From Nicotiana tabacum (lineage: Eukaryota; Streptophyta; Magnoliopsida; Solanales; Solanaceae), in contig NC_134100.1 of NCBI RefSeq assembly GCF_000715075.1, positions 29,990,042 through 30,054,041 on the forward strand: a stretch of 64,000 bases of DNA, read 5' to 3'. The stretch's first letter is position 1; the number at the start of each line of letters is the position of its first letter. Position numbers and translations under genes: made by a program. Shown one piece after another: positions 34,728 through 45,630 of this stretch. The notes below the pieces were generated by a model, which was not told the DNA's origin, made no database searches, and was given only the letters and a program-made list of their open reading frames with translations.

Positions 34728-36940
34728 TGATTTTACATCCCATATTTCGTACATAAAAATACGCCATAAATAAATTAATGAGAGCCCGGAAGTGAGATGT
34801 CACATCCCGCAGTACTACATTACGACGATGTTGCACCCCATAGTGTTGTACGTTGAATTTGTCGTAAGGTAATTGACATCGGTCCAAGGAAAATATTATT
34901 TGGAGATTATAAGGATTATGCTATTTCAAACAAGTAATAAGTAAATTCGTGAAGGTGAGAGGGGAAGCAAGTCAAAGAAAATGAATTTTCGTCCAAGTTT
35001 GGTATGTTAGGATAAAATACGGTTCGAGCTAAAATACTCGGTATTTATGGACTAGTACCATACGAGATACCACATGATCATAATAGTAAGGTGTATAAGG
35101 AATGTGAAAAGTGAATAATATTTTAAGTAAGTGGGAATAATTCTCAATTTTGCAGGTAATTAATTAATTACCGGGTAACGGGACATTACCTAATTACTTG
35201 GGGATATATCTGGATAAGATCAACCTCCCCACGTGGAAGCACCCCCAAATCCCCATGTATGACTAGTTAAGATAAATAGAAAGGTGGCAAATGAAGTGAA
35301 GGTCCCAACTCCCAATGCATTCACATTCAAGAAATCCAGATATGAGATACCCATTTTCAATCCCTTTAGCCACTGTTATTATTGGAATTAATCCCTCTTT
35401 ACTATGATGCCATCTTTGCCCATTCCTAACTCCATTTCTCTAGTAGACTTATAAAAAATGGGAGCTTCTAAATCAGTTCCGCAGAAATCAATCCACGAAT
35501 TCACTGCCAAGGTCATCCCTTTATAATGGTTTCTTCTATGGACATTAAAGGGAAAGATGTAGACTTTAGCATGTACAAAGGCAAAGTGCTTCTTGTCGTT
35601 AATGTTGCCTCCAAATGTGGGTTCAGAAGCACCAATTATACCTAATTGACTCAACTCTATAACCAATACAAGGATAAAGGTTTTGAGGTCTTGGCCTTCC
35701 CTTACAACCAAATTTTAAAGCAAGAGCCTGGTATGAGTCAGGAAGCTCAAGAATTTGCATGCACAAGATTTCAGGCTGAATATCCAATATTATAACAGCG
35801 GAATTTTGCAATTCTAAGGGAGTACGGTGCAATATTTCTCAAGAATATCACTCGGATTCTCCTCTACTTCGATCCGCCGTTACATTTTTGTTGAAATTGA
35901 CATATGTTAGAGGGGTGGTTAAGTGAATTGGCTCAGATATACTAAGGCTATCCCTTCTTTCTTTTGGCATGATCCATACGATATAAACGAAACGAGCAAA
36001 TGCACAAATTCCATAAATTACTCTATTCGTAGAAATGCTAGATATGTGTATATTCTTATTCTCCCATGTGTTATATTATTCTATCATCTGTTCGTGGGTC
36101 TCAAAAATACGTAACTTGGTAAAATTTATTTCATGATATTAATCAGAGGTATAATGGTCTTATGATGTACCTAGAGATTTTATTAACGTATTTCATATAC
36201 ATTTCATGCATTTATACATGCACATTGACCCATGACCAGATGGCGTTATATATGCGTATTTATATGTATATGTATGTATGTAGGATATGGGAAAAGGTTA
36301 CGGCGTTATATACGCACCACCACCTGATCAGCTGGTATACGTTGATGATTTGCCCACAGTGGCCGAGATGATATGATGGGATGACCTCAGAGGCTTGATG
36401 ATGTTATGAACACATATACATATGTACGACATGACATTCATATGCATATGCATGACACTATAAGTATTTCATGATTCACAAAGTTATCCAGACATACAGG
36501 TTGAGTCATTTACTCTATATTTCATCCATGTTTGTTATGTACTTATTTATGTGCCTTACATACTCGGTACATTATTCATACTAACGTCCTTTTTTCCTGG
36601 GGACGCTGCATTTTATGCCCGTAGGCCCCGATAGACAGGTTGAGAGCACTCCAAGTAGGCTAGCAGCTTAGCGGAAGATGTTGGTGCACTCCATTTGCTT
36701 CAGAGTTGCTGGATTGGTTAGTATGATTTAGACATGTATTGTTTGGTATGGCGGGACTCTATCCCAAGCTTTATGAAAATTATATATTCTTAGAGGCTTG
36801 TAGACATATGTCATGTACCCAAAAGATTGTATGGCCTTGTTGGCCCATGTTCAGTACACGAGTGGCTATTTTTGTCTTATAAGCCCGTACTTCATATGTA
36901 TAAGTTTGTATTCCCTCATGTTTTACTCCGGTTCATTTAC
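34728..36940 (+). repeat. 3' LTR of G, left part
   Basis: Begins TGATTTTACATCCC, aligned with TGTTACACTCC of the 5' LTR. It is highly similar throughout, including the second glutathione peroxidase fragment, and stops at gttcatttac. The next bases belong to the chimeric insertion. The final 98 bp of this LTR are at 52845-52942. Confidence 0.9.
35458..35792 (+). pseudogene. Captured glutathione peroxidase fragment, copy in the 3' LTR of G
   Basis: The better-preserved copy. ATG (35458) opens segment 1, [18 protein letters not shown] (to 35511). The 29-bp stretch 35512-35540 begins with GT and breaks the frame. Segment 2 (from 35541) has [28 protein letters not shown] (peroxidatic Cys present), LAFPYNQI (Cys and Phe of the second signature changed), [18 protein letters not shown] and AEYPIL. 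A TAA at 35643-35645 is shared with the other copy, so it predates the copying of the LTR; a TAA also ends the match near 35792. The conserved Trp region of the enzyme is absent. Segment ends coincide with exon borders as I recall them in plant genes, and the border inside segment 2 (after SKC) is intronless, which favours an RNA-derived origin. That is inference. Confidence 0.9.
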
Positions 36941-37616
36941 TGTCATGACCTTGGTTCACCCTCCATGAACCATTGTGATGGCACCTAGTCTCTATGACTG
37001 GGTAAGCCTAATTTGCAGAAGAAAAACCAAAATCTTTGTAGAAGTAAACAATTTAAAACAGAAATAAAGCAGTAACAGTGTTTAAATGTGCCGCTCGGCA
37101 TACACCATATTTAACTCTCAATACCAAAACATAATTCCATGACCCTGAAACCCACGAATAACAAGCTAAGATCAATACTACATTGCTCTAACTCCGGAAT
37201 GTCTAATAAGAAAAGAAAAATACAGAAGGGCTAAATACTAAAAGCAAGAATAGAAAGGGATTTCTAGGTATGTGGACGCGGCAGATATACCTCAAAGTCT
37301 CTAGAGCAGTCGCCTCCTCAAGGATGATAGTCATGAGTAGCGGTACCTGGATATGCACATGAAAAACATGCGCAGAAGGGGCATGAGTACACCACAGCGG
37401 TACTCAGTAAGTGCCAAGCCTAACCTCGGTTGGGTAGTGACGAGGAAGGTCAGGGCCCTACTGAGGTTAAATAAAATATAAAGATGACAGGATAAGATAA
37501 GCAGTGCAATTGAGAATCTACAGTAAGAATCTATACAGGATAATAAGAGTACAATAACGGAAACAGAGATGAAGTCAAACCACAAGGAAGTACTTAAAAC
37601 AAAGATGATAACCGAG

Positions 37617-37920
37617 GATCTCTTGGTATCCCAAGGATCTCTTGGTATCCTCAATATATGCTAGAAATCTCTTGGTATCCTCAATATATGCTAGGGATCT
37701 CTTAGTATCCTCAATATATGCTAGGAATCTCTTGGTATACTCAATATATGTTAGGGATCTCTCGATATCCCGAGAATCTCTTGGTATCCTCAATATATGC
37801 TAGGGATCTCTCGATATCCCGAGGATCTCTTGGTATCCTCAATATATGCTAGGGATCTCTTGGTATCCCGAGGATCTCTTGGTATCCTCAATATACGTGC
37901 CAGGGATCTCTTGGTATCCC
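37617..37920 (-). repeat. 30-bp minisatellite in the A2 LTR
   Basis: About eight copies of a 30-bp unit containing ggatctcttggtatcctcaa and tatatgctag on the plus strand, with some half-units (ggtatcccga). Because 30 is divisible by 3, it produces a repetitive antisense frame (10-residue units such as AYIEDTKRSL) that is not a gene. A1 has only diverged ~60-bp units at this place. Confidence 0.85.
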
Positions 37921-38824
37921 TCTCCTCAGTTCAGATCATAAATACATACAGGGGATCTCCCAGGATGCCGTCTCATAGTCCCAAAGTAAAAACACACAGC
38001 AACAGCATAAGAATACCCAATTAAGCTAAATTTCGTACCAAGTAAACAGTTAATTCTAGCCTAACATGCTTCACATAATGCAACTAAGGCAGTTTAAGCA
38101 AATAGCCAATTAAGTCAACTAAGCATGCTTTTCTAAACTAGTAACAGGCTAGATTCACAAGTAGAATAAAACAGGAAAAAGAACTCAATTGAAATACTTA
38201 AGGAAAACCCGGGTTTTTCAACAATTAGCTCAACTACGCGCTCGTCACCTCACGTACAAGGCATTTCAATTATCAAATATATCATATCCTAAGGGGAAGG
38301 TCCCCACACAAGGTTAGACAAGCCACTTACCTCGAACCGGCTCAAAATCAATCTGAAACCACGCTCTTGCCACGATTACTTGACTCCAAATGGCCCAAAT
38401 CTATTCAATTCAATTTCATAATGTAAATAACACTTCAAGTAACTTATTCTACAATTAAAATCTAAGCTAATACACGAAATTATGTAAAATAACCAAAATG
38501 CCCCTCGGGCCCACATCTCGGAATCGGATAAAATTCACATTTCTAGAATCCTCTCACCCTCACGAGTTTGACCATATCAAAATTATCTCAATCTAATGTC
38601 AAATCCCCAATCGAAACTCAAATTCTTGACCTAAAAACTTTTCCCCAATTTTCATACAAATTCCCGAAATTAAAGGATGAATTCATGTTTAGATTAATAG
38701 GTTACAAGCAAAAAAGAGTTAGAAATTATTACCCAATCGATGGCTCTGAAAATCTCGCTCAAATCCGAGCTCCCAAGCTTAAGTTTTCTCAAAATGGCTA
38801 AACCCTCGTTTTAAAATTTTTATA

Positions 38825-39110
38825 TTCTGCCAGTTGCATCTGACCGCATCTGCGGTCCCGCTTTTGCGGACAAAAGGTTTCACCTGCGACTTTCACTTAG
38901 AGGCCTGACTCTGCACATGCGATTCCCTTTTCGCAGATGCGGCACCGCTTCTGCGGTATTACTTCTGCATCTACGGAACCTGTAGCCCCTTCCCAGCTCC
39001 GCTTCTGCGATGGCTCCACCGCATCAGCGGCTCCTACTGGACTTCCCCAATTTCGCTTCTGCAGCTCCGCACTTGTGGGACCCAAACCACAGGTGCGGTT
39101 ATGACAGATA
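38825..39110 (-). repeat. CGC-N4-GCG dyad array in the A2 LTR
   Basis: Contains CGCATCTGCG, cgcttttgcg, cgcagatgcgg, cgcttctgcg and relatives. The core word differs from that of A1 (AATC and GATC spacers), so the array was rebuilt from different words within one family. Confidence 0.65.
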
Positions 39111-39781
39111 CGAGCAATGCAAAAATCTTCCTAAGTCCAAATTCAACTTCCATTAAGCACCCGAAACTTACCCGAGGCCCTCGGGACCTCAACCAAACAT
39201 TCCAACCAATCCCAAAACATCATTCAATGTTCCAACCTTGGAACACTCAAAACAACACCAAAACACCAATTTAACCTCGGATTCAAGCCTAAGTACTCCA
39301 AAACTCTATAAATACGCATTCGATCAAAAAGTCTATCAAACCTCGTCCAAATGACCTGAAATTTTGCACACTCGTCAAATTTAACACTATGGAGCTACTC
39401 CATCTTCCTGAATTCTATTCCAACCCTCGGATCAAAATCTCACTATCGGATCGGAAACTCCAAAAATTCAACTTTCGGCATTTCAAGCCTAAATTAGCTA
39501 TGGACCTCCAAAACACAATCCGATCATGCTCCTAAGCCCGAAATCACCCAACAGAGCTAACGAAACCATCAGATTTCCATTCCGAGGCCGTCTTCACATT
39601 GCTCTGACTATGGTCAACTTTCCAACACTTAAGCTCTCATTTAGGGACTAAATGTCCCAAAACTCTCCAAAACTCAAAACTGAACATCCCAGCAAATTAA
39701 AATAGCAAAAATAAACTTGGGGAAATCAGTTAATAGGGGATCGGGGCATTAATTCTTAAGATGACCGGCCAGGTCATCACA

Positions 39782-39886
39782 TCCTCCTACACTTAAACAT
39801 TCATTCGTCCTCGAACGAGCATAGGGACTCAAGTACTTCCTTCTTCTGTCCGTTCGAGGATAAATAGTTGTTTTAGAGGTGGAGAA
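39782..39886. other. Junction between A-family and B-family internal ends
   Basis: 39782-39817 is the inverted polypurine tract and hairpin (cattcgtcctcgaacg) of A. Near 39825-39830 the sequence switches to plus-strand B-type internal DNA ('caagtacttccttcttc', hairpin variant 39851-39866, tract agaggtggagaa). The switch falls in 'gactca', which is present in B at this position (18863-18868) and compatible with the A end, so short homology may have guided the join. Confidence 0.65.
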
Positions 39887-42749
39887 TGTGATGAACCAAA
39901 AGGTCATCACTTGTTTTTAAAATGAATTCTGCATTTCGAGGCCTTAAAAACCTCCTTTAGCATTACCTCAATTTGTGTGCGCAGTCCGAGCGCATAGCCG
40001 GAAAGCCTATATTTGAAAATCTATGAAAAAATGATAAATTTTGACTATAAAATGAACTAATTTGACTTCGGTTAACGTTTTAGGTAAACAAACCCGGAGG
40101 GTCCGTAGGAAAATATGGGACTTGGACGTATGCCTGGAATCGAATTCCGAGGTCCTAAGCTCGAGAAATGAATTTTTAAAGAAAATTATTTTCTGAAATT
40201 GTTTAAAGGATTTGGAAATGAGTTTTGATTAGAACATGTTGGTATCAGGCCCGTATTTTGGTTCCGGCACCCGGTACATGTCTTATATGTAATTTAAGAT
40301 AATTTTGTGAAGATTGGTAAGAAACAGAATCCGTTTGACGTGATTTAGACCTTAAATGCAAAATTTGATGTTCAAAGAAGTTTTGAGAAATTTCATTGAT
40401 ATTGAGGTTTAATTCGATGTTTCTGATGTTATTTTAGTGATATGAGTACACGAATAAGTCCGTGGGATGTTTTTGAGGTTGTGTGTATATTTGGTTTGGA
40501 GCCCCGAGGGCTCGGGTGTGTTTTGGATAGGCCACGAGGTGCATTTTTTAACTTAGAAAGTTGCAGATTTTAGCTGGTGTGTCCAGGCCTGCAGGCTTCG
40601 CAAATGCGAAGCCTCGCTCTCAAATGCGAGCTCGCAAATGCGAAGGCTGGATCGCAAATGCAAAACCAGCCCAGGCCTGCCTTGTCTCGTAAATGCGAGT
40701 GTCCTTTTAGCAAATGCGATGCCTTCGCTGTAAATGCAACATATGTGTCGCAAATACGACATTGTTTTCGCAAATGCGAAAGTCCAGCATTTTCTGAAGG
40801 GTTCGCAAATGTAAGCCTTGTTTTGCATTTCCCAGCTTAGCAAAGGTCGGGGTACGCAATTGCGAACCCCTGTTCGCAATTCCCATACCTGAGACCTGCA
40901 ACTTTTATACTCAGACGGTTTTAAACCCATTTTTCATATCCTCTCAAAACATAAACACACTAGGGCGATTTTTCAAAGGCTTTTTCTTCTCCAAATCAAT
41001 TGTAAGTTGTTTTTAACTAGTTTTCTTCAATCATTAACATCTTTTAACATGATTTCAACTTAAAATCAATGATTTGGGGAATTAGGTGTTTTGGGCAGAA
41101 CCTAGGGTTTTCAAAAATTGGGGATTTGAACCTCGATTTGAGGTCTGATTTCAAAACAAATTATATATTTGGGTTCGTGGGGGAATGGGTAATCGAGTTT
41201 TGGTTTGAACCTGCGTTTTGATCATGTGGGCTCGGGGGCAATTTTTGACATTTTGGCAAAACTTTGGGAAATTTATTTTCATGCATTCAAATTGATTCAT
41301 TTAGCATTTATTGATATAATTAAGTAACTTGTGGCTAGATTCGAGCGAATTAGTGGTGGAATCAACGGGTAAATTTATAATCGAAACGTGAAGTGTGTTT
41401 GTGGCATCGAGGTAAGTGTTTGGTCTAACCTTAGCTTGAGGGATTAGGAGTTGTGTCTTATTTGCTACGTGTTAATTGTGGAGTATGACGTATAGGCATG
41501 GTAACGAGTATCTATACATCGGTGTCAAGCATGTCTGTGGATCTTGTATTATAATTGTTATGATTCCATTGTGGTTTATTGTGCCTCACATGTTATTACC
41601 ATCATTGTTCCCTTGTCGGGCTATTTGTTTGATACTATTGTTCCCTTGCCGAGATATTGTTGAAATATCATTGTTCCCTTGCCGGGATTTTGTTGAAATA
41701 TCATTGTTCCCTTGCCGGAATATTGTTGAAATATTAATGTTCCCTTGACGGGAAGTTGTTATACTGTCCTTGTTCCCTTGCCGGGATTCTTTGTGATTGT
41801 TGTTGATTTGTAACATGGGAGAGGGTGGTACGCCTACCATAAGATATATGAAATGGGAGTGGGTGGTATGCCTACCACGAGATATATGAAATAGAAGTGG
41901 GTTGTAAGCCTACCATAAGATATGATGAAATGGGAGCGGGTGGTATGCCTACCACAAGATATATGAAATGGGAGCGGGTGGCACGCCTACCACGAGATAT
42001 ATGAAATAGGAGCGGGTAGTACGCCTACCACGAGGTATATGAAATAGGAGTGGGTGACATGCCTACCAAGAGATAAATGAAATGGGAGCGGGTCGCACGC
42101 TTGCCACAAGATATGAGAAATGGGATCAGGTTGCACGCCTGCAATAAGATGTGAAATGAAAGTGAAATCTGCCTTCGTTTTCCTTATCCTTGTTAGTAGT
42201 TGGATTTTGGTTCCCCATAATTCTCTTGATATTCTGTTTTTACCTGTTATTCTTTGAAGCATGTTTCCCCTTCCCATCTTTATTTGTTTATTTTTCTTTA
42301 CTTTCTGATATATATTATATAACTGCACAGGTTTATTTGATAGTCTGGTCCTAGCCTCATCACTACTTTGCCGAGGTTAGGCTAGACACTTACCAGCACA
42401 TGGGATTGGTTGTGCTGATGCTACACTCTGCACTATGTGCAGATCTCGGAGCAGCTCTTGGACCGTAGATTGGAGGCTTCCTTCAGTCCACCCGAAGATC
42501 CAAGGTAGACCTGCAGGCGTCCGCAGGCCCTGGCGTCTCCCTCTATCTCTATTTTCTATTTCATTTTATTTATATTCCGAAACAGTGTATTGTTGTTTTC
42601 TTCAGATCCTGTATGTAGTTAATCCTAATCTGTGACACTGTGACGCCAGGTTTTGGGTAACTAAAGTTTAAACAGTAGTAAAAGATACAGAGTTCAGCTA
42701 TTCATTGTTTTCTTCTGCTTAAAATTAAATTTTCGCTGTTATTACGTTA
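39887..42749 (+). repeat. B-family LTR (B'), left part
   Basis: TGTGATGAACC, closely related to both LTRs of B, with dyad array 40590-40885, splice-like sites 41002, 41304 and 41412, and tandem blocks 41600-42140 (five ttcccttgccggga units and about nine gggagcgggtggtacgcc units). Interrupted by H at cgtta; the last 126 bp are at 52719-52844. Confidence 0.9.
41600..42140 (+). repeat. Expanded tandem repeats in the B' LTR
   Basis: Same two blocks as in B but with more copies. The second block has about nine units of ~38 bp, each holding the ggta-cgcc-tacc inverted repeat. Confidence 0.85.
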
Positions 42750-45615
42750 TATAACGACCCAACCGGTTGTTTTGAGCTTTTGCATCTTTGCTCACCAGTT
42801 TTCGGGTGTGACTTAGACCGTGTGATGTATTATGACTTATGTAAATCATTGGTTTTGGTTTTCAGGGTAATCAGAATGAATTTGGAAGAACAGTTCTCAG
42901 TTTAAAACTTAAAATTTGAAAGGTTTGACCAAGATTTGACTTATTTGTCTATGATCCCAGATCGGGATTTTTATGATTTGGTTAGCTCCGTTAGGTGATT
43001 TGTGACTTAGAAGCGTAATTGAAATGGGTTTTGGAGTTGTAGAGGAGATATAGGCTTGAATTGGCGAAGTTGATATTTTAGCGATTTACGGTTGATAGGC
43101 AAAATTTTGATATAGGGGTCGGAATGGAATTCCGAGAGTGACAGTAGCTTTGTTGTGTCATTTGAGATGTGTGTGCAATATTTCAGGTCATTCGGACGAG
43201 ATTTGATAGACTTTTTGATCGAAAGCATAATGTAAGAGTTCTTTGAGTTCTTAGGCTTGAATCCTATGTTAAATTGGTGATTGATGTTGTTGTGAGCGTT
43301 CCGAAGTTTTGAACAAGTTTGAACGATGTCATGGGATGTTTTGGTATAATTGGTTTGAAGTTCCGGGGGTTCCGGGTAGGTTCCGGGATGTTTTAGGCCG
43401 AAAATTATAGCTGTAGCAGGTCCAGAAGGGTTGCAGGCCTCGGCACCCACCAGCGCGGTCCGCACAAAATGAAGTTCGGCCACGGTAGGTGCTATGGGGA
43501 CTGTACAAAATTCAGTGCGGTCGCGGTGGGGAACATTTCACTATTCCTACTTCAGAAGCTCATATCTTTTGATTTATAAGGAATTTTGAGATGACGCAAA
43601 AGCGAAAGTTGTAGCCCTTCGTGTCTCGTTTCCAGAATGGTAAAGATATCGCAATTGGGACATTTGTAGCGAAAGGTATGGCCAAAGTGCTAAAGCCTGT
43701 TGCTGCAGATGAAAACCTGTGTGGCCGCAATCGTTTTTGTGCGGACCCGTGTCGTTTTTGTGCAGATAAAAACTTGTGTTGTTTTTGACCTAGAGAGCTC
43801 GGATTTTGGTGATATTTAGAAGGTTTTCAAGAAATTCATCGGGGTAAGTGATTCTAACTCAGATTTGGCTAGAATACATGAATCTATCATTGAATTCACC
43901 ATTTAATTCGTGATTTGGGATGGAATTTTGGAAGAAAAGTTGTGGAAACTTCCAAAAATATAAAATGATGATTTGAAGGACCAAATGGCACCGGAATTGG
44001 ATAATTTTGGTATGGTTAGTCTCGTGAGGGTATGAGGATTCTGAAAATGTAAATTTTACCCGACTCTGAGACGTGGTTTCGGGGCTCGGGTTTGGTAATT
44101 TCAGGAATCGTGCCCTTTGTTGAATGTTTTCTCTTGGGCTTTGTTCCCTTAGCATATTGTGATGTATTCATTCTGATTTTGGATAGATTTGACATGCGTG
44201 GAGGCCGATTCGAGGGGCAAAGGCGTCGCGAGTTAGAGATTTAGCCGATTCGAGGTGAGTAATGATTGTAAATGATGCTCTGAGGGTTTGAAACCCCGGA
44301 TTTGCACATCGTAGTGCTATATTGAGGTGAGCACATACTTGATGACGAGCGTGGGGTCATTCACTATTGGGGATTGTGACTTGGTCCGTCCCGATTGATG
44401 ATTTTACCGCGTAATTGACTGAAACTTATTTGATATCATCATGAATTGGGTTGATTGCCATATTTGGTCTTTGTGCCAACTATTTGAACCCTTCGGGGAT
44501 TTTTATTACTATTTCCTCATTGTTTTGACTTATTACTTGAACTCAGTCATGATATTTTCCACTGGTTTACTACTCAGCCATCTTTACTCAGTTTTGAGAC
44601 TTAAATGATATTTTTAAATGATGTTTTGGGCTGAGAAATATTGTTTTACTATTGTCGAGGGGTTGTGATGATTTTTGGACTGAGTAAAGCCGAGGGCCTA
44701 GTTGTGAGGATACATTGATACTAATATGAGGCCGAGGGCCTGCGATACATAAACATGCCACGAGGTGGCTTGATTGATATGAGGCTGAGGGCATGGATTT
44801 GATGCCACGAGATGGCTTGATATTTCACTTGGGCTGTAAGGGGCCCCTCCCGGAGTTTGTACATCCCTAGTGAGCGCGGGTACCCATTATGATGTGAGAT
44901 TGAGCCCGAGGGGCTGATATTGTTCTGAGATTGAGCCCGATGGGCTGGTACTATTCTAAGATGTTGCCTGAGGGGCGGATTCGTTGATACTGTGCCCGAG
45001 GGGCGAACTTCTATTTGTTTACTTACCCGTCAATTACTTGTTTTATTTGTTGAAAAGGGATTTTACTTGACTCTTCACTGTTTTACTGTTTTAAGTGATT
45101 TTTACTGCTTCGGTATAGAATGCTTTGTGTTTTACGTGTTTTCTTACTTTTAGTCATTATTTACATGTGTTACTCACTGAGTTGGAGTACTTACTTTACT
45201 CCCTACACCCTATGTGCAGATTCAGGCATAGCTGGTATCGTTCCTAAGAGTTGATTCCTCCAGTTCCAGGCGGTTTTTTACGGAGACTACGAGGTAGTTG
45301 TTGACATCCGCAGCCCCATGTCTCTACTTCTCTATCATTTCTGTTTCCTTTCAAACACTTGTAGTAATTTATGACTTTAGCAGACTAGTATTATGGTTTA
45401 GAGATGCTCGTAACTTGTGACACCCCGGTTAGGGTTGTGTCGGGTTGGACTTTCCGCATTGTTATCGATATTTCCGCTATTTAGTATTGTTTAAATCATG
45501 TTTAGACTATTTTTATGTTGATTAACTACTTTAAAAGTTGATTTGGGTTGAACTGGCTGGCCTTGTCTTCATGAGAGGCGCCATCGCGACCGAGTTCGGG
45601 GTTAGAGTCGTGACA
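42750..45615 (+). repeat. 5' LTR of H (2866 bp)
   Basis: TATAACGACCC ... GAGTCGTGACA. Splice-like sites are GT 43844 (cggggtaagt), AG 44152 (ttcccttag) and GT 44255 (gaggtgagt). Mid-LTR repeats at 44690-45000 are built from 'gaggccgagggcc', 'atgccacgaggtggcttg' and 'gattgagcccgaggggctga'. Compared with the 3' LTR it lacks about 100 bp around 43760, including the TATA box. Confidence 0.92.
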
Positions 45616-45618
45616 AGT

Positions 45619-45630
45619 TGGTATCAGATC
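45619..45630 (+). other. Primer-binding site of H (altered)
   Basis: TGGTATCAGATC, where TGGTATCAGAGC is standard; the GAGC end is damaged. It lies 3 nt after the LTR. Confidence 0.75.

Larger units (their letters stand above)
36941..39781 (-). repeat. A-family LTR (A2), minus strand (2841 bp)
   Basis: Reverse complement matches 228-2970 along its length; termini TGTCATGACC ... GGTCATCACA on the plus strand. It contains a CGC-N4-GCG array at 38825-39110 (ccgcatctgcgg and similar) and an expanded minisatellite at 37617-37920. A donor-like cttacctcgaac on the plus strand (about 38328-38339) corresponds to the gaggtaagt site of A1. Confidence 0.9.

Noticed and set aside
37575..37793. 72-codon minus-strand frame with 10-residue repeats
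   Set aside because: Produced by a 30-bp minisatellite whose period is a multiple of three; no other coding sign.
37617..37920. Regular repeats resembling a CRISPR array (also 12690-12980 and 44690-45000)
   Set aside because: Units are contiguous or degenerate without unique spacers, lie in plant LTRs, and have no cas genes.
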